DNA of 20,040 nt from JBDUDK01 sp040002995 (GTDB lineage: Bacteria; Actinomycetota; Acidimicrobiia; Acidimicrobiales; Ilumatobacteraceae): positions 1 to 20,040 of the forward strand of contig JBDUDK010000012.1 in the NCBI GenBank assembly GCA_040002995.1, written 5' to 3'. The notes beneath the pieces were generated by a model. That model worked only from the letters and a program-made list of their open reading frames with translations, was not told where the DNA came from and did no database searches. The position numbers and the translations under genes were made by a program. Positions 1 to 7,009 of this stretch are shown in pieces. Each line of letters starts with the position of its first letter. The stretch's first letter is position 1.

Positions 1-218
1 ACCGCCGCCGGTGCAGAAACGAAGACCACGCACATGCCGTCGCCGGTGTGCTTGAACACCGTGCCGCCGTGCCGCTCGACCACCGAACGGAGCAGCTGAT
101 CGTGCGCGGCCAACGCATCGGCCATCGCGCGACCGTCGAGCTGCCAGCGCTCGGTCGAGCCCTCGATGTCGGTGAACAGAAAGGTGACCGTGCCTGACGG
201 CCGCCCAACGACAGTCAC
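1..218 (-). CDS. Class III adenylate/guanylate cyclase, N-terminal part (runs off the window)
   Basis: The reverse strand from a GTG at 218 encodes about 72 residues with the hallmark opening of a class III nucleotide cyclase catalytic domain: GTVTFLFTDIEGST, followed about 40 residues later by HTGDGMCVVF. The two aspartates in these motifs (in FTDIEGS and in GDG) are the expected metal ligands for making cAMP or cGMP. The domain starts almost at the N-terminus, so no sensor domain precedes it; anything after the catalytic core lies outside the window. The GTG sits 16 nt downstream of the stop of the alpha/beta hydrolase at 235-1080, so the two genes are probably co-transcribed. Family assignment is strong; the choice between adenylate and guanylate cyclase is not resolved, because the specificity residues are cut off. 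Confidence 0.85.
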   Translation of the reverse strand, partial: MTVVGRPSGTVTFLFTDIEGSTERWQLDGRAMADALAAHDQLLRSVVERHGGTVFKHTGDGMCVVFVSAPAA

Positions 219-234
219 GCGTCTGTCGTCCCGA

Positions 235-1080
235 TCACAGGAAGTCGAGAAGGAGCGCGTTCAGCTGGTCGGGGGCCTCGACGGGTATCCAGTGAGAGAC
301 ACCGTCAATCCGCTCGTAGCGGAAGTCCCCTGAAACATTCGATGCTGAGCGGGTCATCTGTCCTTCCGTCAACGCCATGTCGGCGGAGCTCCACACGCCC
401 ATCACCGGGCACGCCACGGGCGGGAACACGAATGCGCTGTCACCTACCCAACTGGACGGCGGCACGTTCGCGCGGTACCAGCCAAGGCTCGCTTCCAGTC
501 GTCCGGGCCTTGAGAGATCGGCGATCCACCGATCGAGGTCGTCCGCTCGCCGTACGCCGCTGGTGACCCACGCCCGGAGGTTGGCCCAGTCGTCGGCTCG
601 GAGCCACTCCTCGGCGACGCCTTCGAACTGGAAGAACAGCATGTACCAAGACTTTTCGCGCTGCTCGAAGTCCTCACCCACAAACGTGGCGGGATGGCCG
701 ACTGAGATGCCGACATACCGCTCGACGCGGTCGGCGGCAAAGGCCGCGAGGGCCCATCCGAGCGCAGAGCCCCAGTCGTGGCCGACCAACGCCATGCGAC
801 CGATCTTGAGGTGGTCGCAGAGACCCAGCACGTCGGCCGCGCTGTTGAGGATCTGGTAGGAGTCGACGTCCGCGGGTGCATCCGACTCCCCGAAGCCGCG
901 GAGATCGGGTGCGATCACCCGCCGGCCAGCATTGACGAGCGTCGACACCTGATTGCGCCACAGGTCAGCGGAATCAGGAAATCCGTGCAGCAGAACGACC
1001 GGCGATCCCTCGCCTTCATCGACGTAGGCCAGTTTGATCCCGTTGATCTCAGCGTGTTTTCGTCGAAGGTCGCGCGTCAT
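235..1080 (-). CDS. Alpha/beta hydrolase, epoxide hydrolase / haloalkane dehalogenase-like
   Basis: This is a 281-residue cytoplasmic alpha/beta-fold hydrolase with no signal peptide. Visible motifs are the oxyanion-hole HGFP at about residues 32-35, the DLRGFGESD segment at 59-67, and the nucleophile elbow GHDWG with Asp102 where serine esterases carry Ser. An Asp nucleophile plus DWG is typical of epoxide hydrolases and haloalkane dehalogenases, which form an alkyl-enzyme ester later cleaved by water. Likely partners are acidic Asp234 (in SSADM) and His263 (in VSHW). The substrate cannot be read from sequence. It precedes the cyclase gene by 16 nt. In Mycobacterium tuberculosis LipJ (Rv1900c) an alpha/beta hydrolase and a cyclase are fused in one chain, so the pairing has a precedent. 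It diverges from the sigma factor gene starting at 1141. Confidence 0.88.
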   Translation of the reverse strand: MTRDLRRKHAEINGIKLAYVDEGEGSPVVLLHGFPDSADLWRNQVSTLVNAGRRVIAPDLRGFGESDAPADVDSYQILNSAADVLGLCDHLKIGRMALVGHDWGSALGWALAAFAADRVERYVGISVGHPATFVGEDFEQREKSWYMLFFQFEGVAEEWLRADDWANLRAWVTSGVRRADDLDRWIADLSRPGRLEASLGWYRANVPPSSWVGDSAFVFPPVACPVMGVWSSADMALTEGQMTRSASNVSGDFRYERIDGVSHWIPVEAPDQLNALLLDFL

Positions 1081-1140
1081 CGCCGCAATCTATGTCTTGG
1101 TGCTACACCTTCCGAAGGGTCATGGGATCGGTGGTTGGTA

Positions 1141-1650
1141 GTGGGAGACCAGGCCGGAGTCGAGGACTCCACTGAGGACGTCGTGCTCGCGGATGCCGTC
1201 GCGGGCGGCCCTGATGACCTCTATCGACGCGAGTACCTGGCGATGATGCGGTTGGCGGTGGCGATGGTCGACCTCGTGACGATTGGTGAAGAGATCGTTC
1301 AGGACGCGTTCGCCGAGGTCGTGCTCCGATGGGACCGCCTCGACAAACCCGGCGCCTATCTGCGGACATGTGTCGTCAACTCCTGTCGCAAGGAGCTACA
1401 ACGGAGGAAGCGCACGCGCCGTGTGCCAGAGCGGGCCGAGGAAACCGCCACGCTTGACGCGTCCGATCTCAGTGTTCTCGCCGCGGTGCGTTCGCTGCCG
1501 CCGCGTCGGCGCGCCGTTGTGGTGCTTCGCTTCTATGAGGATCTCACCGAGTCCCAGATCGCCGAGTTGCTTGGCATACGGGTGGGCACCGTCAAGGCCA
1601 CACTCCGCCAAGCCCTCGCCCAGCTCCGCAAGGTGGTTGACCATGACTGA
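1141..1650 (+). CDS. ECF sigma factor, SigE family
   Basis: A 169-residue sigma-70 family protein of ECF size. Region 2 spans roughly residues 27-95, including GEEIVQDAFAEVVLRWDRL, and is followed by AYLRTCVVNSCR before a basic linker. Region 4 spans about 115-165: SLPPRRRAVVVLRFYEDLTE, then the helix-turn-helix SQIAELLGIRVGTVKATL. It would direct RNA polymerase to a specific promoter set, probably in response to an envelope or stress signal. The frame is open far upstream, but homology begins after the GTG at 1141, and that start gives the normal SigE-family length; TTG at 1135 is an alternative. A purine-rich GAAGGG lies about 20 nt upstream, rather far for a ribosome site. The gene overlaps the next gene by 8 nt, so the two are probably translationally coupled. 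Confidence 0.88.
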   Translation: MGDQAGVEDSTEDVVLADAVAGGPDDLYRREYLAMMRLAVAMVDLVTIGEEIVQDAFAEVVLRWDRLDKPGAYLRTCVVNSCRKELQRRKRTRRVPERAEETATLDASDLSVLAAVRSLPPRRRAVVVLRFYEDLTESQIAELLGIRVGTVKATLRQALAQLRKVVDHD

Positions 1651-2218
1651 TCTCGAAGCCCGTGTGCACCGCGCGCTCCATCATCAGGTCGATCGAACGG
1701 TCAGCCATCCGAACCCCGCCGACCTCCGCGCACGGGTCAGTCGGGCAAAGCTTCGCCGTCAACGCAGGCGGATCGCCGGCGGTTCGCTTGCCGTCGTCGC
1801 GGCGACCGTTGGCACGATCGCCTATCAGCAGTCCGGATCGGGCCCGAGCGCGACGGCGAACGTCGGTGCGTGTCCGTTCATGCGGTATCTGCCGTTCAAA
1901 CTCACCTACCTACCGGGCGACGCTTCGCTTCCCGCCCAGCCCCTCCTATTTGGCGCGAGAAACTTCTCGTTCTGGGTGTTTCCCGGCGGCGAGATCGAGA
2001 TCGTGCGGGGAGCCGACCTTCCCCAAATACGCGAGCCGACCCAACCCATCGTCGTGCTGGGCCACGCCGGCCGCATCGGCACGATTTCCGACGGGTACTC
2101 AGTTGAGTTCAACCTCGACGACTCAAACGACACGTGCACGCAGTGGGCACTCATCTCCCACCCAGGCACCACGCTGGACGAGACGCGCGCCATCGCCGAG
2201 GGCCTCGTTGCCGCATAG
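1643..2218 (+). CDS. Single-pass membrane protein paired with the sigma factor (possible anti-sigma/regulator)
   Basis: A 191-residue protein whose ATG at 1643 lies inside the end of the sigma factor gene (8-nt overlap). Residues 1-43 are hydrophilic and very basic just before the membrane (KLRRQRRR), residues 44-61 form one transmembrane helix, and the remaining ~130 residues should be outside the membrane by the positive-inside rule. The external part contains two cysteines, one in VGACPF and one in SNDTCTQ, that could form a disulfide. I recognise no zinc-finger (HXXXCXXC) or other known anti-sigma domain. Position and topology make it the natural candidate to hold or release the upstream sigma factor, as SigE-type operons often encode a membrane protein downstream. 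That role is inference. It ends 13 bp from the convergent DUF952 gene. Confidence 0.75.
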   Translation: MTDLEARVHRALHHQVDRTVSHPNPADLRARVSRAKLRRQRRRIAGGSLAVVAATVGTIAYQQSGSGPSATANVGACPFMRYLPFKLTYLPGDASLPAQPLLFGARNFSFWVFPGGEIEIVRGADLPQIREPTQPIVVLGHAGRIGTISDGYSVEFNLDDSNDTCTQWALISHPGTTLDETRAIAEGLVAA

Positions 2219-2231
2219 GAGACATCTCTCC

Positions 2232-2588
2232 TCAGAGGTCGGGGACCAAGCCCTCGACGATGAACTGTCCGGCCGCCAGTCGCACCGGCAGGATCTGGAC
2301 CACGGCGCTCGTCGGCAGCGGGCCGTAGAGGTGCGGAAACTCCTCCGCACCGCCGTCCAGACCCTCGACCTTCAATGGGCTATTCACCCGTTTCGGATCG
2401 ATCACGAGCACGACGACCGCCACCGACGAGTCGCCGTAGAGGAGCGCGCCGATGCGCTCGACTTGATGAGCGAAGGACGCGTGGATGAAGCCGACGTCGT
2501 CCAAGCGCGCTCCACGAGTCGACACGCGGTACTCGCCCGACGTCTGCGCGTCCTCCCAATCAGTCTTGAACGCGATGTGGTAGATCAC
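2232..2588 (-). CDS. DUF952 domain protein
   Basis: A 118-residue protein that matches DUF952 over its whole length: N-terminal IYHIAFKTDWEDAQ, then GEYR, GFIHASFAHQVERI, VLVIDPKRV and the C-terminal EEFPHLYGPL. The family is small and soluble; its biochemical role is not established, though distant similarity to ADP-ribosyltransferase-like folds has been discussed. The frame stays open to 2627, but the conserved domain begins at IYHI, so GTG at 2588 is the best start. This GTG overlaps the TGA of a short upstream frame (GTGA), which would allow coupled translation. It is convergent with the sigma operon and divergent from the aminotransferase. Confidence 0.85.
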   Translation of the reverse strand: MIYHIAFKTDWEDAQTSGEYRVSTRGARLDDVGFIHASFAHQVERIGALLYGDSSVAVVVLVIDPKRVNSPLKVEGLDGGAEEFPHLYGPLPTSAVVQILPVRLAAGQFIVEGLVPDL

Positions 2589-2671
2589 CCAAACACTTCG
2601 CCGAAGAGATCGATCATGGCCGGCCACGATCGCTCGTCGGTCAGCTCGTGGTATTCATAGGCGATTAACAC
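2585..2671 (-). pseudogene. Short ORF, possible remnant of a GNAT acetyltransferase N-terminus
   Basis: An open frame on the reverse strand runs from an in-frame TAG at 2708-2710 to a TGA at 2585-2587. From GTG at 2671 it would give about 28 residues, ending HELTDERSWPAMIDLFGEVFG; GTG at 2683 would add four. A GAGGGG stretch at about 2684-2689 could be the ribosome site. The ending resembles the first helix of AAC(3)-I-like GNAT acetyltransferases, where a phrase like 'LFGEAFGD' is common, but everything after it is missing. The TGA overlaps the GTG of the DUF952 gene. It may be a truncated gene joined to DUF952 by a deletion, a small coupling ORF, or chance. Confidence 0.3.
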
Positions 2672-2734
2672 CGCAGGCCGCACCCCCTCGCCACCATCGG
2701 GGCGAAGCTATCGGCACTGGCTACCCTCCGCGAC

Positions 2735-4021
2735 ATGTTCACTGGACTCGATCGCGCGCGCCAACAGTTCGCCGACCGGAACCCCGGCAGCAGGCAGTAC
2801 TACGAGGAGGCCAGTCGGTATTTGCCGGGCGGTCACACCCGAACAGTGCTTACCCACCCCCCGTTTCCGTTGGCGTTCGTCTCCGGACAGGGCGCGATGC
2901 TGACCGATGTCGACGGCCACACCTATATCGACCTACTCGGTGACTACACCGCGGGCTTGCTGGGGCACAGCGAGCCGCGCGTCTTGGATGCCGTCACCAC
3001 GGCCCTCCACACAAACGTCAGTGTTGGTGGAATCCATCCCGGCGAAGCGGTACTCGCCCGTTTGATGTGCGAACGGTTCGCCCTCGACCGCGTGCGTTTC
3101 ACCAACTCGGGAACCGAGGCCAACCTCATGGCCATCACCACTGCCATGCGGGCGACAGGACGGTCGAAGATCCTCGTGTTCCACGGCGGCTACCACGGCG
3201 GGGTGCTCTATTTCTCCACCGGCCCGGCGAAGTGGAACGCCCCGTACAAGTTCGTGATCGGTCCTTACAACGATCTCGCGAGCACCCGGACCCTCATCGC
3301 GGAGCACGCCGACGATCTGGCTGCCGTGCTGATGGAACCCATGCTCGGATCGGGCGGTTGCATACCCGCCACACCGGAGTTCGTCCAGGGTGTCTTCACC
3401 GCGGCTCGCGCCGTCGGTGCCGTGTGCATCGCCGACGAGGTCATGACGTCGCGTCACGGCCGCCACGGCCTGCTGCGTCTCCTTGGTGCGCAGGCCGACA
3501 TCATCACGTTCGGGAAGTACATCGGGGGCGGCTTCTCGTTCGGCGCGTTCGGTGGTGTGGCCCCGCTTCTCGATCAGTACGACACGAGTCCGCAGGCCGG
3601 GCGGCAAGAGGTCATCGCCCATGCCGGCACCTTCAACAACAACGTGGCGACGATCACGGCAGGGGTGGTGGTCCTGCGCGACGTCTTCACGGCCGATGTC
3701 GCCGAGGCGCATACGGCGCGCGGAGACGACTTCCGCGAGCAGGTCGCGTCGGTGCTCGCCCGGCATTCACTTCCGATGAGCGTCTCTGGCTACGGCTCGA
3801 TGATGTCGCTACACGCCAGCGCCGCTTCGCCCAAGACGGTGGCCGACACGGCCGGTCGTGATCAGATCCTCCAGGAACTCGTCTATCTCGGTTTGCTCGA
3901 GCACGGCGTGTACACCGCGGCGCGCGGGATGGTGAACGTCGGCCTCGCCCACACCGACGATCAACTCGCCGTCGCGCTAGACGCGCTCGACGACACGCTG
4001 CGCGAGATCAGCGGACGGTGA
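2735..4021 (+). CDS. Class III (fold type I) PLP aminotransferase, GSAM-like
   Basis: A 428-residue pyridoxal-phosphate enzyme of the class III aminotransferase family, close in layout to glutamate-1-semialdehyde aminomutases. Visible elements are YLPGGHTR near residue 30, the phosphate-binding NSGTEAN at about 124-130, FHGGYHG, the cofactor-ring Asp234 in IADEVMTSR and the Schiff-base Lys261 in TFGKYIGGG. The active site looks complete. No haem biosynthesis gene is nearby and the N-terminal region differs from canonical HemL, so a broad amino-acid or amine transaminase is more likely; the substrate is unknown. Start ATG at 2735 leads straight into the family N-terminus, though no good Shine-Dalgarno is visible. 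The gene is convergent with glnB/K, with only 6 bp between the stops. Confidence 0.88.
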   Translation: MFTGLDRARQQFADRNPGSRQYYEEASRYLPGGHTRTVLTHPPFPLAFVSGQGAMLTDVDGHTYIDLLGDYTAGLLGHSEPRVLDAVTTALHTNVSVGGIHPGEAVLARLMCERFALDRVRFTNSGTEANLMAITTAMRATGRSKILVFHGGYHGGVLYFSTGPAKWNAPYKFVIGPYNDLASTRTLIAEHADDLAAVLMEPMLGSGGCIPATPEFVQGVFTAARAVGAVCIADEVMTSRHGRHGLLRLLGAQADIITFGKYIGGGFSFGAFGGVAPLLDQYDTSPQAGRQEVIAHAGTFNNNVATITAGVVVLRDVFTADVAEAHTARGDDFREQVASVLARHSLPMSVSGYGSMMSLHASAASPKTVADTAGRDQILQELVYLGLLEHGVYTAARGMVNVGLAHTDDQLAVALDALDDTLREISGR

Positions 4022-4027
4022 GCGAGT

Positions 4028-4366
4028 TCACAGCGCGTCGAGGCCGGCCTCCCCGGTTCTGATTCGATAGGCGGCGTCGATGGGGAGGATCCACACCTTC
4101 CCATCGCCGATCTGGCCGGTGCGGGCGCGCTCGATGATCTCGTGGGCCACGCGGTCGGCCTCCGAGTCGTCGACGAGGATCTCCAGGCGCATCTTCGGCA
4201 CGAAGTCGATCTTGTATTCGGCGCCGCGGTACACCTCGGAGTGACCGCGCTGCCGGCCGAACCCGCGTACCTCCGAGACCGTCATCCCGTGCACACCGAT
4301 GTCGATCAACGCACTCTTGACTTCGTCGAGCTTGAACGGCTTGACGACTGCGACGATCAGCTTCAT
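4028..4366 (-). CDS. glnB: PII nitrogen regulatory protein (GlnB/GlnK)
   Basis: A canonical 112-residue PII protein: KLIVAVVKPFKLDEV at the N-terminus, GMTVSEVRGFGRQRGH before the T-loop, the T-loop itself with YRGAEY, and DGKVWILPID then RIRTGE in the C-terminal signature. PII trimers bind ATP/ADP and 2-oxoglutarate and report nitrogen status, among other things by docking on Amt channels. Tyr51, the residue adenylylated in actinobacteria or uridylylated in proteobacteria, is the second Tyr of YRGAEY. I chose ATG at 4366, which gives exactly 112 residues and Tyr at position 51, with GAGAGGA about 7 nt upstream; a GTG at 4372 is possible. It follows amt by 12 nt. No glnD follows, unlike the amtB-glnK-glnD order in Streptomyces. 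The name glnK would be equally justified by the amt linkage. Confidence 0.95.
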   Translation of the reverse strand: MKLIVAVVKPFKLDEVKSALIDIGVHGMTVSEVRGFGRQRGHSEVYRGAEYKIDFVPKMRLEILVDDSEADRVAHEIIERARTGQIGDGKVWILPIDAAYRIRTGEAGLDAL

Positions 4367-4378
4367 CTTCACTTCCTC

Positions 4379-5611
4379 TCAGGCGCGTTCGAGCGAGTAG
4401 CCCGTCTCGGAATGTTGGGTCAGGTCGAGTCCCGTGATCTCCTCCTCGTCCGACGCCCTAATCCCTCTCGGCAGTGCCTCCCGCAAAACGATTCCAATGA
4501 GTCCGGAGACGACAAAGGAAAACGCCAAGACCACGACGACCGCCAGCAGTTGTTCGCCGAAGAGACCCCAACCACCGCCGAAGAAGACGCCATCGGTGCC
4601 GGCCTCGTTCACGGACGTATCCGCGAAGAAACCGAGCAGAAGCGATCCGAGGACTCCGCCGACGAGGTGCACGGCGACGACGTCGAGCGAGTCGTCGTAG
4701 CCGAACCGGAACTTGAGACTGATCGCGAGAAAGCACACCACGCCCGCCGCCAGTCCGATCGCAACTGGTGCGAGGCCACCGACGAAGCCTGCGCATGGCG
4801 TGATCGCGACCAGACCGGCCACGGCGCCCGACGCGGCGCCCAGCGTGGTGGCGTGACCGGCCTTGCCGCGTTCGACGATGAGCCAGCCGAGCATGCCCGA
4901 GGCGGCGGCGACGAAGGTGTTGAGGAAAGCCTGCGCGGCGACGCCGTTGGCGGCGAGAGCCGAGCCGGCGTTGAACCCGAACCACCCAAACCACAGGATC
5001 CCCGTACCGAGAAGGGTCAACGGCAGCGAGTGAGGCGGCATCGGTTCCTGCGGCCAGCCGCGGCGCTTACCCAGGAGCAAGATGAGCGCAAGCGCACCGG
5101 CACCGGCATTCACATGTACGACCGTGCCGCCGGCAAAGTCGAGGGCACCGCGCTTGGCGAGCCAGCCGCCGGCGAACACCCAGTGCGCCACTGGCAGGTA
5201 CACGAGCAGCGACCACGCCGTGATGAACCCGACCCAGGCAACCCAACGCATCCGGTCGGCGATCGCGCCGGTGATCAGCGCGGGCGTGATCACCGCGAAG
5301 GTCAGTTGAAACGCCACGAACGCGAGTGTGGGAATGGTGCCCGACACCCCGTTGGTGAGGCCTTTGAGTCCTGCGAAGTCGAAGTTGCCGATGACGCCCC
5401 CATTGCCGGCGTCGCCGAACGCGAGGGTGTAGCCGATGAGCACCCACAACACGGTCACGATGCCCATGGCGAAGAAGTTCTGCATGAGCATGGCGAGGAC
5501 GTTCTTGCTGCGGACCATGCCTCCGTAGAAGAGGGCGAGGCCCGGTGTCATGAACAAGACGAGGGCCGAGGCGACGAGCACCCAGGCGGTATCACCCGTG
5601 TCGATCGGCAC
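4379..5611 (-). CDS. amt: Ammonium transporter (Amt family)
   Basis: A 410-residue polytopic membrane protein with the Amt/Mep/Rh pattern of about 11 helices. It opens with PIDTGDTAWVLVASALVLF and TPGLALFYGGMVRSKNV, and carries the signature segment DFAGGTVVHVNAGAGAL plus ILWFGWFGFNAGS. It conducts ammonium/ammonia across the cytoplasmic membrane. The frame extends to a TTG at 5665, but GTG at 5611 is the better start: a GGAGG lies 8 nt upstream and Amt homology starts there. The PII gene follows directly, with its ribosome site overlapping the amt stop, so Amt and its regulator are co-expressed. I could not find a clear GlnR-type operator upstream. The C-terminal tail is short and cytoplasmic, as expected for PII contact. 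Confidence 0.94.
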   Translation of the reverse strand: MPIDTGDTAWVLVASALVLFMTPGLALFYGGMVRSKNVLAMLMQNFFAMGIVTVLWVLIGYTLAFGDAGNGGVIGNFDFAGLKGLTNGVSGTIPTLAFVAFQLTFAVITPALITGAIADRMRWVAWVGFITAWSLLVYLPVAHWVFAGGWLAKRGALDFAGGTVVHVNAGAGALALILLLGKRRGWPQEPMPPHSLPLTLLGTGILWFGWFGFNAGSALAANGVAAQAFLNTFVAAASGMLGWLIVERGKAGHATTLGAASGAVAGLVAITPCAGFVGGLAPVAIGLAAGVVCFLAISLKFRFGYDDSLDVVAVHLVGGVLGSLLLGFFADTSVNEAGTDGVFFGGGWGLFGEQLLAVVVVLAFSFVVSGLIGIVLREALPRGIRASDEEEITGLDLTQHSETGYSLERA

Positions 5612-5680
5612 GAGAGCAACCTCCACGATCAGAGGCGGGCGCAGCACCGCCAGGTCCAAGTACAAATGGGGTCAGATTCG

Positions 5681-5695
5681 GCGCGCCAGGCGCGC
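5681..5695. repeat. GC-rich palindrome upstream of amt
   Basis: GCGCGCC-A-GGCGCGC is a perfect 7-bp inverted repeat around one base, located about 70 bp upstream of the amt start. It is preceded at 5664-5676 by AAATGGGGTCAGA. Phrases like TGGGGTCAGA next to GC-rich hairpins occur in many genomes around REP-associated tyrosine transposases, so this may be a solitary REP-like unit. It could also simply be an operator or part of the untranslated leader. No transposase is present. Confidence 0.4.
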
Positions 5696-5697
5696 GC

Positions 5698-5725
5698 AAG
5701 AAATCGCCTGAAAGCGACTAGGCGA
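5698..5725 (-). terminator. Putative intrinsic terminator of the 5718-6995 gene cluster
   Basis: Read on the minus strand, TCGCCT (5725-5720) pairs with AGGCGA (5709-5704) across a 10-nt loop and is followed at once by TTTCTT (5703-5698). The hairpin begins on the stop codon of the 114-residue gene. Stem plus a short T-rich tail fits an intrinsic terminator separating this cluster from amt downstream, although a 6-bp stem with a 10-nt loop is not strong. Confidence 0.45.
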
Positions 5726-6062
5726 GAGTTCTAACCGGTGGACCCCGTGGCCCCGTGGCGTCGCACCAGATGATCTGCGGCGCGGGCCCGCGCGCCTTCC
5801 GCCGGCTCAACCGCAGCCACGAGCCGGGAGCGCCCGCGACGGCGGCCGCCGACCGCGAACCCGCCACGCGTGACCAGGTTCGAGTGACCCCCGTGATCAC
5901 GACCCGCACGGCGACGGGGACCCCCGCGGGCGCGATGGTGCCGTGGAGGTCGACACCGCGTCGGACGACCGGTGTTCGTGCCGCGGCGACGTCAAACGCA
6001 ACACACGAGACTGCCGCCAGGCCGAGCGAGGCGCCGAGCACCGCGACGATGAGCTTCGTCAC
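5718..6062 (-). CDS. Small exported protein of unknown function
   Basis: A 114-residue frame starting at GTG 6062. Residues 1-28 look like a Sec signal peptide: MTKLIVAVLGASLGLAAVSC followed by VAFDVAAA, with a plausible cleavage after AAA. The cysteine at 20 in AVSC is a poor lipobox, so a lipoprotein is possible but not favoured. The mature part is basic and rich in Arg, Ala and Val with no family I recognise. It is the last of three same-strand genes, 24 nt after the stop of the 148-residue membrane protein, and ends in a terminator-like hairpin. The C-terminal half has low-complexity GC-rich coding, so the exact reading frame there is less certain than the signal peptide. Confidence 0.55.
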   Translation of the reverse strand: MTKLIVAVLGASLGLAAVSCVAFDVAAARTPVVRRGVDLHGTIAPAGVPVAVRVVITGVTRTWSRVAGSRSAAAVAGAPGSWLRLSRRKARGPAPQIIWCDATGPRGPPVRTLA

Positions 6063-6086
6063 CTTCGGCGCCCCATCTGGTGCACC

Positions 6087-6533
6087 TTAGGGCGGCTCCG
6101 GAGCACTCTTCGCGTGCAGTTGCACGCCGACCTGCTCGGGGATCCGAAGGTGCCATTCATCGCCCGCCAGTTCTGAGCGGGTGACACGGACCTCCCCGCC
6201 TTCCTGGCCCTGCGTCGTGAAGCGAAACACCCAGACGTCGCCGATGTCGTAGACGTCTTGGGCAACGGTGGTGCCGTTCCGGCGCGCTGTAGTGACGGCC
6301 ATCCAGCCTGTTCGCCCGGCGTCGCTGACCTCGATCTTGAGGTCATAGACATTGGGATTCTCGAACGCGATGTTCTCGATGAAGCTGGGCTGGAAGGCGA
6401 TGCGGCTCAGGGGAAGCACCGTCGCCACAATCAGAAGAGTGATGAGCGCGTCGAGTGGTCGGATGCGGCGCAGCAGCGCGCCCCCTGCGGCGGTCGCGAT
6501 AGGCGTACGGCGGTCGGCGGACTCATGGATCAC
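6087..6533 (-). CDS. Membrane-anchored protein of unknown function
   Basis: A 148-residue protein starting at GTG 6533, with a strong AGGAG about 5 nt upstream. A short basic cytoplasmic N-terminus is followed by one transmembrane helix at about residues 28-48 (LDALITLLIVATVLPLSRIAF). The remaining ~100 residues are predicted outside and appear beta-rich: FENPNVYDLKIEVSDAG, GWMAVTTARRNG, DVWVFRFTTQG and GEVRVTRSELAG. This alternation suggests an immunoglobulin-like or beta-sandwich domain, but that is a guess from pattern. It has no recognised family. It sits between two other envelope proteins on the same strand and probably belongs to the same transcript. Confidence 0.7.
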   Translation of the reverse strand: MIHESADRRTPIATAAGGALLRRIRPLDALITLLIVATVLPLSRIAFQPSFIENIAFENPNVYDLKIEVSDAGRTGWMAVTTARRNGTTVAQDVYDIGDVWVFRFTTQGQEGGEVRVTRSELAGDEWHLRIPEQVGVQLHAKSAPEPP

Positions 6534-6599
6534 GCGTCTCCTCTTGGAAAGCTCGAACGAGTACTCGCCCGCACGCTCCTTGCGCGCGGACGCGGGGGT

Positions 6600-6995
6600 T
6601 CAGCTAGGAAGAGTGAGCAACGCGAAAGGAGGAGCCCGCTGCGGCGCCTGCCAAGTGCCGGCCTTGTGGTAGGGCGCGGTAGCGCCCTTGCGCGTCGTGA
6701 AACGAGCGAGTGCAAGAACGGCGAACGCCAGCGCGCTGATGAGCGCACCAGTGAATGGCCACTTCTGTTTGGCCGAGCGTCCCTTCGCGATCTGCTCCGA
6801 CGACTTGTCGACTTCGGAGCGCATCGCGACACCGTCGACGCCCATTTGCACCGCTACGAGCGCGGCACCACCATCTGGGTTGGAAGCGTTGGGATGAGGT
6901 GGTGAGCCAAAGCCGGCGAGTCCGAGCGTCACGAAGATGAGACAGCAGACCCCCGTCAGGGCGACGCATCGAGCCCGGTACTCTCGCACCGCCAT
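6600..6995 (-). CDS. Small two-helix membrane protein of unknown function
   Basis: A 131-residue protein with ATG at 6995 and two hydrophobic segments, at about 10-30 (CVALTGVCCLIFVTLGLAGFG) and 80-98 (PFTGALISALAFAVLALAR). The loop between them carries a Gly/Ala-rich stretch and a charged section (EVDKSSEQIAKGRSAKQK). The C-terminus is basic. No Shine-Dalgarno is obvious before the ATG. No family is recognised. It is the first of three small same-strand envelope genes (6995 to 5718), separated from the second by 66 nt. Confidence 0.6.
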   Translation of the reverse strand: MAVREYRARCVALTGVCCLIFVTLGLAGFGSPPHPNASNPDGGAALVAVQMGVDGVAMRSEVDKSSEQIAKGRSAKQKWPFTGALISALAFAVLALARFTTRKGATAPYHKAGTWQAPQRAPPFALLTLPS

Positions 6996-7009
6996 GACTG
7001 TAGTTGTGA

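Noticed and set aside
778..1140. N-terminal extension of the sigma factor frame
   Set aside because: The frame is open but antisense to the hydrolase gene, and sigma homology and normal length begin at the GTG at 1141.
2735..4021. Calling the aminotransferase HemL (glutamate-1-semialdehyde aminomutase)
   Set aside because: The catalytic motifs are shared by many class III aminotransferases, no haem genes are nearby and the overall pattern is not that of canonical HemL.
4142..5734. A 530-codon open frame on the plus strand
   Set aside because: It lies antisense to amt and glnB, both clear genes, and its translation is rich in Asp, Glu, Arg and His repeats typical of the complement of GC-rich membrane-protein codons.
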